From: Bipolaris cookei
Taxonomy: Eukaryota > Ascomycota > Dothideomycetes > Pleosporales > Pleosporaceae
Reading direction: 5' to 3'
NCBI GenBank assembly: GCA_002286855.1
Contig: NRSV01000061.1
Span: 1-64,000, forward strand
DNA: 64,000 nucleotides
Within the stretch, counting starts at the first letter, position 1. Each line of letters starts with the position of its first letter. Below are positions 13,512 to 23,736 of this stretch, piece after piece. The position numbers and the translations under genes are program-made. The notes beneath the pieces are model-generated. The model saw nothing but the letters and a program-made list of their open reading frames with translations, was not told where the DNA came from and ran no database searches.

Positions 13512-13733
13512 ACCTATCAACACTATCGCGATCTTAAACTTAAAGCTGTACAACGCCACATAATAGCTTAATATATATTGTGGTGTAGTATCACGGGATC
13601 AGACTGCGGGTATATATAGTATTTCTTTTCAAAGTAGAAAGGCACCTTCTTCACTCAACACAAGAAAGCGATTAGATTTCAGCTCTATTCTACCTGCTTG
13701 ATTGCGGGTTGCCCCTTGATCTTTTGAGCTCGA

Positions 13734-14211
13734 TCACGTATCGTGCGACAATATATCACCAGCCTCAAGGTAATACTCCTTAATCTTTTTATGCAAAAGG
13801 TCGAAGTAAGCCTCAAAATTCATTAGAGAATCAGCTTGGTGGCGCGTACGATCCATGGCGCTGGTCCTCTTTGAGATGAGCTCATTATTATTCCAGTTGA
13901 TGAAGCGCGAAACCCAGCACTCAGAGACCTCCTCTTTCACTAGAGCTGACGCGAAATTCCTGATCATCTCTCTTGTAGGTGGTAAGCCTCTCTTAGTCAG
14001 CTTTTCAATATATAGTATAAGCTCCGACTCCTGTTGTGGGCTGAGCTTGCGTCCATTTCATGGCTGGGTGCCCGCTAGGGCCTGTATGCCTCTGCCTTCG
14101 GCTCAACGTCGTGCGATCAATATTGTGTTTCTTAGCCACTTGTTTATATGAAAAGTGCTCTACTAATTCGCGTAATTCGATATCTTCAATCGCAGCTTGA
14201 ATCGGATCCAT
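13734..14211 (-). pseudogene. Truncated, frameshifted transposase (helix-turn-helix part)
   Basis: It starts MDPIQAAIEDIELRELVEHF and contains VAKKHNIDRTTLSRRQRH, the psq-type helix-turn-helix. The frame then shifts near 14050, because LSPQQESELILYIEKLTKR and LPPTREMIRNFASAL continue in another frame. Next come the CENP-B-type second DNA-binding domain with WVSRFINWNNNELISKRTSAMDR and the segment FEAYFDLLHKKIKEYYLE. The ORF stops at 13734 before any DDE catalytic motif. Family identity is clear from these motifs; the protein cannot be active. Confidence 0.85.
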
Positions 14212-14269
14212 AATGATGGAGTTATGACGCGTCAAAGTTGTGGTGTTACTACTGTTTTAGCGTTGGGGT

Positions 14270-14304
14270 GGGCGCCCGGAGATACCGGGCGCCCGGTGTC
14301 CGTG
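14270..14304 (-). repeat. Right terminal inverted repeat with duplicated GGGCGCCC module
   Basis: The outer 18 bp (14287-14304) mirror the left repeat. Just inside it, a second GGGCGCCC occurs at 14270-14277, separated by GGAGATACC. Read inward, this inner copy is followed by ACC, as at the left end. The right end therefore looks like a left-type end with a small internal duplication. Confidence 0.85.
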
Positions 14305-14537
14305 TATGGTAGTAGTACTGATTCGAACAAGTAGTAGTACGACTGAGGCGGGGTGCTCCTGCCGTATGCACATACTTAGCTCGGGAAGCTATTGCCCCAC
14401 GCCTACACACATACTTATTTTAGGCTTGCTTTGACCTTGGACTCACCCGTCTTAACCTGACATTGTCAAACTTTCCTCGAGGCAATTGACCTACAGTATT
14501 CCAAAATAGGACCAAGATCGCAAATCAGCAGCAAAAC

Positions 14538-15614
14538 ATGCCGTACGACCTCAAAAATCGGAACGTCCTTGTTACCGGCGGATCAGCGTGAGTGACGAGG
14601 AGGTATAGTTCTGATAGCAGATGGCTATATCGGGCTTGGTTGTTTGGAAAACCATTGCTGACGATTGTCCAGCGGTCTGGGAGAACTGGTCAGCAAGGCC
14701 TTTGCAAAGGAAGGTGCCAACATTGCCATTAACTATTTCAACCGCCTCGAGCCTGCCCAGAAGGTACAGAAAGCATGTGAGGAGCTGGGAGTCAAAGCTG
14801 TAGTCATCAAGGCGGTATGATTTGCCCTACGTTTGGAAGTATAGGAATGGGACTAAGGACCATAGGATATGACGTCGACGTCAGAGGCGAGACGAGCAGT
14901 TCAGGAGACAATTAAGCAGCTAGGGGGTCTCGATCTGATAATCTCAAATGCGGTACGCATATTCCTCTGCAATGATCTGTTGTATCACTAGAATGATAGC
15001 TGACGGAAGTTCAGGCATGGACACGTTTCGCTGCGTGGGAGGATCTCGACTCCATGTCGGAAGAGGAGTGGGACAAATGCTGGAATGCAAACGTCAAAGT
15101 GCCCAAGGCGCTACTTTCCGAGGCAAGAGCCACATTTGAAGCCAACCCTGAAGGCGGGCACATGATTACGACAGGGAGTGTTGCTGTATGTCGCCTGCGT
15201 ACTTGACTGGGTGGTACACGGGTACTAACTCATCACAGGCTGTCAGCCAGGGAGGGAGCAGTATGTCTTATGCCGTCACAAAAGCAGCACAACTGCAGCT
15301 AGTCAAGTGCCTTGCTGTAACTGTTGGACCCACGATACGCGTCAATACCGTTCTTCCTGGCTTGCTGTTGACTGAATGGGTATGAAGCACACATATCTCC
15401 TCGCATACTGACCGCCCACTGTGCAATGCTGACTATGTTCTAGGGGCTTAAGTACTCGGAAGAGCGCATCAAAGCAATCAAGGCGGCAGCCGCCCTCAAG
15501 CACGAAGTGTTCTTGGACGACTGTGTGGCTGCGTTTGTGATGTTGGCAAAGAATACCAGCATGACCGGCATGCGGATTCAGGTTGATGCTGGGCTCAACA
15601 TACAAACCGCATGA
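14538..15614 (+). CDS. Short-chain dehydrogenase/reductase
   Basis: Classical SDR, 253 aa, in six exons: 14538-14587, 14673-14814, 14866-14952, 15015-15185, 15239-15379 and 15444-15614. All phases close. The cofactor loop is split by intron 1 (LVTGGSA / GLGELVSKAFAKEGA). After GGLDLIISNA comes the Ser of MITTGSVA, then the catalytic YAVTK (Tyr-x-x-x-Lys), then the RVNTVLPGLLLTEW segment and a C-terminus ending GLNIQTA. The NNAG motif is replaced by ISNA. Such proteins reduce or oxidise alcohols and ketones with NAD(P); the substrate is unknown. It starts about 230 bp beyond the right end of the transposon remnant, so the insertion lies in or near its promoter. Confidence 0.9.
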
Positions 15615-15931
15615 TGCCTTTGTGGTAAATTCGGGGCTGTGTGTACATATGCATATGTATCAATTGAATACATACTACTACATAGCATACATGGACATGT
15701 CATGTGACTCGAGTCATGGCAGCAGCAGCGTCGGCGGGGGTGGGCGGAAGAGCAGGACCTCGGCCGTGGGAGGGGCCCGTCACGACCCCACGGTAATACC
15801 ACTGGGGGAGTAGCACCAAGCCGGGCGGCCGGGTCCACGTCAATTCGCCGCGTCAGGAGCTCCGCATGTCTGCGAATCTTACATGGTCTCTCAGTCATGA
15901 TTCCAGATCTACCGTAGCCGCTTGTTTCGCC

Positions 15932-17214
15932 ATGTCTCGCCCTCTCTTGCCCGTCGTCAACGCACGCCCGCGTCTGTCGCGACGCTGCATGCAATGCGGC
16001 CAGCCCGTCAACCGCTGCTCGCCTGCCCCACGGCGCTGGATGAGCGGCGTGCGAGATGCACCAATCAAGCGACCAAAGACAGCCATCTTCTTCCCTGGTA
16101 GCCTCCCATCGTCATGTTCCGTCCTTGCAGCACAGCCTACTGACTGAAGCCAGGTCAGGGAGTCCAGCGCGTGGGCATGTGCACGCCATGGCTAGAAGCC
16201 TTTCCCGGAACCGCGAAACCCATTCTCGAGGAAATCGATGACACGCTCCAGCTTCCTCTTACAAAGGTCATAGAATCCGGCACTAATGCTGAGCTCACCA
16301 AGACCGAGAATGCCCAACCCGCCATCATGGCCACGTCGATTCTGATTCTGCGCATACTGGAAAAGGAGTTTGGTTTCGAGACGGGTGAGCGTGTCGACAT
16401 CACTCTTGGCCATTCTCTGGGAGAGTTTGCTGCACTCGTCGCCGGCGGCTACCTCACCTTTCACGATGCACTGAAGATGGTGCGGAGGCGAGCAGAGGTC
16501 ATGACGAAATGCAGCCAGGAGGCCGTAGCAGAAGAAGGCGGCGAGTTCGGCATGGTGGCTTTAGTCTGTGAATCAGAAGAGCATATGCAATCTCTCATTC
16601 AAGGAGTACACGAGTTCCTCGCACTCGGCTCAAAGGCAGATTCCCATGACCATCTTCCTGCTGTTCAGCAAGTCGCCATCGCCAACCTCAACTCCAAGAA
16701 CCAGATTGTACTCAGTGGAAGCATTGCCCGCATAAACACACTGCTGACCAATCTCCGCCAATTTGGTGGCCACGATCCACGCCATGTCCGCCTCAAGTCT
16801 GACGCCCCCTTTCACAGCCTCCTCATGAAGCCCGCCCAAGAGACCATGAAGCAGATTCTGCACAGAGAGACCAAAGACGGACGTGATATAGTGACATGGC
16901 CGGGTCTGTTGCCGTGCATATCCAATGTCTCTGGCAAGCCTTTCACCGACAAGGATCAACTCAAGGACCTACTCGCGCGCAGTTGTGTCGAAACAGTACA
17001 ATGGTGGAAGAGCATAAAGTACCTCCATGAAGAAGAGAAGATCATGCGCTATGTGGGTATTGGGCCGGGCAAAGTCGGTAGGAATCTGGTAGGCAAAGAA
17101 GTGGGAATGAAGGGGTCCGTCAAGGGAGGGGGCGTCTGGGGCATCACTAGCCCCAAAGAGATGGAGGAGGTTATGCAGGCCTTGGATGAGACGGAGAATA
17201 CAGAGGCAGAGTGA
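15932..17214 (+). CDS. mct1: Mitochondrial malonyl-CoA:ACP transacylase
   Basis: Transfers malonyl from CoA to acyl carrier protein in mitochondrial type II fatty acid synthesis, which supplies lipoate. Two exons (15932-16097 and 16154-17214, intron 56 bp) give 408 aa. The first about 45 residues are Arg-rich and nearly free of acidic residues (MSRPLLPVVNARPRLSRR), a mitochondrial presequence. The fold starts TAIFFPGQGVQ, split by the intron inside the Gly codon. The nucleophile elbow is GHSLGEF and the active-site His lies in APFHSLLM. The C-terminus extends past the domain with a charged tail. An in-frame ATG at 15866 would add 22 residues; I chose 15932 because the presequence looks complete from there. 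Confidence 0.92.
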
Positions 17215-17355
17215 GTTGTTCTGGATAAACTCGCCTGTTGCCTTTTTTCTTCTTATTGCGTGCGGACAACATTATACCCTAACACAGCTAGTTCTTTGCC
17301 TCGCAAGTTAAACCATTTTATATAATACAGAACAATTGTAGATATGCTTTTATGT

Positions 17356-18615
17356 TCACCTAGCCCCATCACACCACTCCTCCCTCCAAATCCAAAAGTA
17401 GCCCCCGAAACTATCAAACTCATCAGACTCATCAGAATCGTTTCCCCACGTTCCCGCAATACCAAACGGCGTCAAACAACCCATCCATGGCCACGTCCAC
17501 CCACTTACAAGATACCGCTTCACTAACTCCACCTGCCCGTTCTTCTTGACACGGCCCTGGAGCGAAAATTCACCATGGGCATCCACACCTCTAGTCTCGC
17601 GCTCAATCACAGCAGCCACATCCGACTCACCCTCCGGCGCACGTGCAACGATGGTGATGTCGCGCATAGGCGGATCAAACGAGCGTACATGCACTGATTC
17701 CCTCTGCTCGGAGTAATACCCCATCCATTTTCCCGCCAGAAACTCCGGGGTCACCATTTTCTCTACATGGCACTGGGCAAACGGCTGGGCAAAAGCATCC
17801 TGTGGGAACATGGGCGGAATCCGCATCAGCGATTTAAACTGCATAGTTGATACCGAGGGGAGCTGGCGCCGCAGTTGCTCGGGGAAGAGACGGTAGACGG
17901 CTAGTTCCAAGAGGAACGTAGGGAGGAGCGCGGTGGCTTGGTCGAGATGGAAATCCGGGTTGAATCTGCCGTATCTGCGGACGCGGTTCCGGAGGTGGGT
18001 GATTGAATCTGCGTGGGCGGTGGAGGTTAAGGGGTTTGCATCGAAGTACTGGTCTAGGGGTTCTTTGACCTGTTTTTCGGCGTTGATGATGTATTGGAGC
18101 TGGTGGAGTAACGTGCATATTATAATGAAGTTTGTGGCGATGAGGTCGTTTTCAGGGGCTTTGTGGGCGAGGAGGTTGTCGTACAGTTTGACGAATGGTT
18201 CGGGTTTTAGGGTTGTTGTGCTGGAATGGCCTAGGGCTATCATGTGGGGGAGCCAGTTTATGACGTCGAATCTGTTGGTGTGCTTTGGGATTTTGAATAT
18301 CCAGGCGTCGGATTTTGTGGTTGAGAATTGGATGCATTTTTCGGCTGCAAAGGCTAGGCGGATGGTCTCTGCCAGCGAGGCAGATGTTAGAATGGGATCA
18401 TTTTCTTCAACTATTAACACAGTGTTTTGTATCCCCCATTTAGAGAGCGCAGAGTAGTTCACATCGCGCTTTGCAATTTGCTGGAAGACTAGACGGTCAT
18501 TACATGCTTTGCAAAGCTGGTGGTTGACACTCAATAAATTGAGGGCTGAGGAGCAGGGTAATAAAGAAGCAACTTGCTGCAAAAGCTCAGTGGGAAGAGA
18601 AAGTAATCCGGGCAT
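17356..18615 (-). CDS. F-box protein
   Basis: Single exon, 419 aa. The N-terminus LLSLPTELLQQVASLLPCSSALNL is a standard F-box, which in fungi binds Skp1 and recruits substrates to an SCF ubiquitin ligase or to Skp1-only complexes. The rest has no repeat domain I can name. It includes FLAGKWMGYYSEQR, MRDITIVARAPEG and a charged VERETRGVDAHGEFSLQGRVKKNGQ segment, which look like a small beta-rich domain, then a Trp/Gly-rich end (SGWTWPWMGC). The substrate is unknown. It is convergent with mct1, with 141 bp between the stop codons. Confidence 0.8.
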   Translation of the reverse strand: MPGLLSLPTELLQQVASLLPCSSALNLLSVNHQLCKACNDRLVFQQIAKRDVNYSALSKWGIQNTVLIVEENDPILTSASLAETIRLAFAAEKCIQFSTTKSDAWIFKIPKHTNRFDVINWLPHMIALGHSSTTTLKPEPFVKLYDNLLAHKAPENDLIATNFIIICTLLHQLQYIINAEKQVKEPLDQYFDANPLTSTAHADSITHLRNRVRRYGRFNPDFHLDQATALLPTFLLELAVYRLFPEQLRRQLPSVSTMQFKSLMRIPPMFPQDAFAQPFAQCHVEKMVTPEFLAGKWMGYYSEQRESVHVRSFDPPMRDITIVARAPEGESDVAAVIERETRGVDAHGEFSLQGRVKKNGQVELVKRYLVSGWTWPWMGCLTPFGIAGTWGNDSDESDEFDSFGGYFWIWREEWCDGAR

Positions 18616-18939
18616 TTTATCGGCAGAAAGGGAGTGGATGATTATCTTGAGTAGTGCAAGGGGTGATGAGGTTTAGCTATCATGCCACCAGTTCAATGGT
18701 GGGATGCTGGCTCACGTGGCGATAACGATAAGAACGTCATAGATTAGGAGTTTCGTTCAAACAAGTGAGAGTACTTGCTTCGCCATTGGCTCTCGAAAAT
18801 ATGAAGATAACACCTGGAAGCTCCTGGCATCATTCTCCGAGAATATGAGTTGGTGTTTTCATGTTCTACAACCCTCATCGTTTCGGCTCAGATCAGTGAT
18901 TCTGTAATCCAACCTCAACCCCTGAGATCTCTTGCTGGT

Positions 18940-20553
18940 CTATTGACATTCGAATGAAGTCGCCTCGTCCGGATTACCACCAACATATACCAAGTGTTTC
19001 GGCCACAAGCAGAGATTTGCCTTTCGTCCTTCTGATGTCTCCGCTGCAAGCGTTTCCGGAGCGACGCCATTCTCCACCCATTCGATGAGCGCCTTCAGCC
19101 CTTCCCCAGGATACCATCCTAGCCCGCCACCACAATGATTTATACCCGGCGCCTCGAAGAACCGATAGTAGTCACGCGTGTTTGGTTCGCGCTCATGCAA
19201 CTCCTTGACGTAATGCGTCGTAGTATCAGGTGCAACATACTGGTCAGCAAGCCCCTGCCAGTTGATCAGTTTTCCACCTGCTTTGCGGAAGCCCTCGAGA
19301 TTCGTATCCGAGGTTCCTATTATGGAGTCATAGCGGTCGACAGATTGGTGGAAGAGCTCCTCGAAGTAGGTCTTGTTAATCTGTGCAGTATCAAATTCGC
19401 GATTAAGAGTAAGAAAGTCTCTGATCCAAATTTCGGGTAAGAAGAATGGAACACCAACACATGTGCCATTGTTACATGTCGTATTAGCGAGGCCGCTGAA
19501 GGGAGCACCGATATTGTCCGGGTACCACAGAAAGTCGCCTTCGGATGTGGTTGCACCCTGTCAGATAAGACGGGCTACGGTAGCTACGGTTTCTGTGATT
19601 ATCGTACTCTTGTTTGATGATGGGCAGATATATTCCTTTCCTATGACAGTTGCTGGGTCAAAAGAACATTCTTTGGGAAGAGAGATGATTCCATCTTCAA
19701 GGCCGTCGAGATTGTCGCATGATTGGACAGCAGCTGCATTGATGGCCTCCAGCTCACATGGGGTAGGGAAGCCTGACGAACATCAGCGAGGACATCCTAA
19801 TCTTTCGATGGGACACATACCATTCTCGTTCATGACGACCTGTGGCCAAAAAAGCTGCAACATCAACTGACTCCAGTAGATTGCCGGCGCAGCCGCGAGA
19901 ATCCCGTCGTATTGATCCGGATATCTCTGCGCCATCATGTGTCCTTGTCTTCCACCAGTGGAGCAACCATTCCAATAACTGTAACTTGGTGCCTTACCAT
20001 AGTACTTTTCGGTGACAGCTTTCCCAAGCGTCGCAGCATCATTCAATGTTATGGAAGAGAAATCTTGTAACAGGATCCAGTTGATGTTTCCAGGACTCAC
20101 TAGTGACCACTCGGTATCTCCACTAATGTGTCCGCCGTCGGTTGCGACAACAGCGAAGCCCTCACTGGCTGCCCAAGGAAGTGTGGTATTAGTATCTGGT
20201 CCTGTGGACCACCCGCTACCTCCTGCGCCGAGAAATCGTCCAGTCCACTTCTCGGGGGTGGGCAGCCATACTGAAGTGTTGATGGTATCGTTGTAGCCAG
20301 GGTGGGTGTAGGTGACAGTTACTTCGCAGGCGTCAAGATCTGTCACATTAACCGAGTAATGATTTGCTTCTGCGGGGGCTTCGAACAAAAGACCTGTATG
20401 GATTTGTGTGACGATATTGAGGATTTTGCCATTTGAGAGCTTCACATCTTGGAAAGTAGATGCTTCACAGTTTGCTTCGCCGATAGCCGAGTCGATAGAG
20501 AGAGCCAGTACAGCCAGTAGTGAACCGAGATATCTCCTGCATACAAAGGCCAT
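18940..20553 (-). pseudogene. Feruloyl esterase B / tannase family gene with in-frame stop
   Basis: A secreted esterase of the tannase/feruloyl esterase family, which frees hydroxycinnamates or gallate from plant material. Two exons (20553-19821, 19772-18940) would give 521 codons. The N-terminus MAFVCRRYLGSLLAVLALS is a signal peptide. The nucleophile motif is YWNGCSTGGRQGH, the acid lies near WQGLADQYV, and the base in PGINHCGGG; the CS-D-HC arrangement of the family is intact. Codon 315 is TGA (19561-19563), in the context TVATVARLI-stop-QGATTSEGDFLW, where relatives usually have Trp. Frame is kept on both sides, with no other lesion. A 30-nt intron ending at this AG would also restore frame but is shorter than known fungal introns. 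Not functional as read, unless this is a base-calling error. Confidence 0.8.
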
Positions 20554-21552
20554 TGCTTAAGAGCAACTGAAGTATCCTATAATGGGCGATGGAAACTGGG
20601 TATAGAGTCTCTACCTTACTTATACTGCAATTCATCTGCAAAGTACAACTGGGTGGGACATGCCAATCAAGCACCGATCCGACTTTGTTGGATTGCAAGT
20701 AGTACCAACATTTAATGAGCTGGAAGCCTTAAATTTTAGATGTTTCCTGATAAAGTTATCCATATTTTGGTATCCAGGTAGGTGTCGCGCTAAAGTGGAG
20801 TCTTTTGGCACTACCGAGGAGGCTTGCCGCCTCCAAGGCGGCATCATGCTTACTCACCCGTATGTGGGCAGGTCAACTCGTTTCGCAACCTATCAGTGGC
20901 GCTTTGAGGGAAATAAGGCTTTTCAGTAACAGTTGAGTAAGCTTTTCTCTTCATGCTGGAATCTTTTGTGTGGTCTTCCTCGGTGTTGTATAGTTGACGA
21001 AACCCACGGGGTGCTCGGATAGAGCCACCACATTCCTTCCGCTTTATCCTACATCTTTTACAGACAATCTCTGTGTCGTCACTTGTGGCTCAGCATAACC
21101 ATGGTGGCATTAAATTACCGCTTCGGGTTGTATGTGTGCGTCCCGTAATCGATAAAATACAAAGGGACAAGTACCATAATTTGACCTTCTTTGAGGGCTG
21201 CGAACATAGCGTGTATGTTCTTCAGGTCAGGCCTATCTACATCAGTTCACATTCTTTTTACCAGCAATAGGAGATTTTCTGTACCCATATGATCAAATAT
21301 ATTGTCATATCCTAAGAAAAAGCAACAGTGTATTGAAGCCAGCAATGATAGATGTCTGTTACCCCACACCATCATGTGGGGCTACAGTTACCCCAAGACA
21401 ACCTCCGCCCACACCCGACACCTATATTCATCGGAAGAGTACCGTCTCACACCCTGGAATTCAAGTAACAGTAGTTCAGATAGCAACTACCATTTACATT
21501 AACACACAACCCCTTCAAAGTATAGTATCTTCACTGCAAATCAAAACCAACC
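20554..21552. other. Divergent intergenic region
   Basis: 1.0 kb between the esterase gene (minus) and an SDR gene (plus), so it must hold both promoters. Only short ORFs without family resemblance are present. A short inverted motif GCCGCCTCCAAGGCGGC occurs near 20825-20841. Confidence 0.6.
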
Positions 21553-22690
21553 ATGAACCCCGCAGAATTCGGCATCAGTACACTTCCTCTGCAACATGTC
21601 CCCTACGGACCCATGCTCCCCAAAGCCCTCCAAGGCTCTAACTCCGGAAAAATCGCCCTCGTAACAGGCGCAGGCCAGGGAATTGGCGCAGCCATATCGG
21701 AATCCTTAGCAAAATCCGGCGCCAGCGTCGCCCTCTTGGACATCAACGTCGACAAGCTAGATCAAACCAAGAAGATATGTTTATCCTTTGGCGTCGAAGT
21801 AGAAGCATTCAGATGCGATGTGCGGGATCAAGAGCGATTGACAGAAGTTCTGACGCAGGTGATGAAGCAACTGGGGCCGATTGATGTGTTGGTGAATAAT
21901 GCGGGGATATTTGATCAACGGCCGTTTATTATGAGTACGTTTGAGGATTTCTGGAAGCAGATTGAGGTTAATTTTAAAGCTGTAAATTTCACCCGTTTCT
22001 TTCTCTTTTTCGTTATTATTTCCTGTTTGAATCAGAAGGGAAGAAGGAGGACTTGGACTAATTTGAACACTAGCCTTTGATGCTCATCCACGCGATTCTA
22101 CCACAGATGCGCGACCGTGGACACGGCTGCATCATCAACATTGCTTCTCGGTCTGGAACCGTGGATGTGCCCATGACACTTGGATATGCAACTTCCAAAG
22201 CAGCGTTCATCCGTGCAACACATACACTGCAGACAGAGATGGTGCTGGAAAAAATGGATCCTGCAATTCACATCTATGCGCTTCACCCAGGTGGTGTGCG
22301 AGGCAATATGGGTGGAGGTAAGTTGACATGTTTCTGTTGTAACATGCCAGACATGCTAACAGAACGCAGCCGGTGTTGCAGAGGATGTGAAGAAAAAGTA
22401 TGATAAAAATATCACGGATGAAGAGTTTTTCCAGCACCTTTTCAAGGATGACCCGACACTTTGCGGACAGACGTGTGCGTGGCTGGCGAGCGGCCAAGGA
22501 AAGGAACTACGGGGACTATTTTTAGGTAATCATTCCTATCTCTTCGCCGTCAAATTGTAATGTCTGACCTTGTCTAGATTGCCGACAGGACTTTTCGAAA
22601 TTACTAAGCATTGGACGTGAGACATTGATGAAAGAGAAGCGGAATACGTTGACGATGAATTTTATTGACGGCTATTGTAACGAACCATAG
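21553..22690 (+). CDS. Short-chain dehydrogenase/reductase
   Basis: Classical SDR, 313 aa, in four exons: 21553-21981, 22074-22317, 22370-22525 and 22578-22690; all joins close. The cofactor motif is ALVTGAGQGIGAAI, then LDINVDKLD, DVLVNNAGIFD, the catalytic Ser in IINIASRSG and Tyr/Lys in GYATSKAAF, then ALHPGGVRGNMGG. About 30 residues precede the fold. The C-terminal part (DEEFFQHLFKDDPTLCGQ, WLASGQGKELRGLFLDCRQD) matches fungal SDRs that act on sugars or aromatic alcohols only in a general way. It lies between an esterase gene and a sugar transporter gene, suggesting a catabolic role, but the substrate is not determined. Confidence 0.9.
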
Positions 22691-23736
22691 AGGTTGGAAC
22701 AAACGATACATGTCATGTAATTTTCAATTGATTTTTGATACCTAGACATGGACAAACAACGAGACAATGTGAAATGAATGTGACCTGTACTTCCTGTTCT
22801 CTGTTCCTGCTGAAGTTTCTCATTACGCCTTGCTCACCTGTTCACCAGCGACCACAACAGCACTGAAACTCTATTCTTAGCCCCCCATCCTTGAATCAGT
22901 GCACAAAATTAGCTACGTCACTCAAGGGAAAGTACCGAGCTGCAGGCAGTCAGCACCATAATGGCCGGCAGTTAAGATTAGGCCGGAATAGCTTTTTGCA
23001 AGTAAGCATTGGTATCAGCCATGCTGGGGTACATCATTCAGCGCACAGACAGTTAGGACAAGCTTTCCCGCACGAATGTATCATGTTCACTCCATAATAC
23101 TGGAAAGAAAAAATGTCGAGCACGTCTCGTTGCGCAAAGCGAGCGTATCTGCCCTTGGATGTCCATAAACAATCATAAAAGTTCTTAGCTTGAACGCTCT
23201 ATTTTGATTGATCTTTTGTTTTCCTCTTAAAGATGTTACACTTATCTAGCTTCCCTTCCGCGTGCTTTTCCCCTCAACGTACAGCGCTACCCTCGAAACG
23301 GCATAGCTTCCGCATTCATACATACATAGAATTGGTGCAAAATCTACAGATGCACAATCACGCCACGGATTAGCAGGTGATTATCCGCAATTTCTCCACT
23401 TAAGCAATACGACAGATGCTTATTCGATTCTTGTATTGTGTATATTGGTTGTACGAGAAGCATGTGTACTAAGGTTTGTTTCGAAGACGTATACCCCTGC
23501 GCTGACTTACCCCTACTCTTTTGAGCGTGTAGTTTAGGTCTGACTCGCGACCCGAGTGCCCCCAAATTACAAACCTGCCCGATCAATCGCAACGACTGGG
23601 GAACGAAATTAAAATGTGCTGATTGAAAGTCCCACAAACGTTAGAATCGTTTCGCTTAACGTTTGGGGAAGTATCCGCTCTATTAGATCCGAGGTCTAGA
23701 CATGCCCAATGCCAGGATACTCACGATCCAGCTACC
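22691..23736. other. Intergenic region between convergent genes
   Basis: 1.05 kb between the 3' ends of the SDR and transporter genes. Short, unrelated ORFs only; no RNA gene or repeat recognised. It is longer than usual for a convergent gap in this window, so a lost gene or a non-coding transcript is possible but not supported. Confidence 0.5.

Larger units (their letters stand above)
13494..14304 (-). mobile_element. Fot1/pogo-type (Tc1-mariner superfamily) deletion derivative
   Basis: An 811-bp element bounded by perfect 18-bp inverted repeats (CACGGACACCGGGCGCCC at the left, its complement at 14287-14304) and flanked on both sides by TA (13492-13493 and 14305-14306), the target duplication of this superfamily. 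Inside, on the minus strand, is the DNA-binding half of a Fot1-like transposase with a frameshift and no DDE catalytic domain. Autonomous Fot1 elements are about 1.9 kb, so this copy has lost roughly 1 kb. It is non-autonomous and could only move with help from a full copy elsewhere. Confidence 0.88.
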
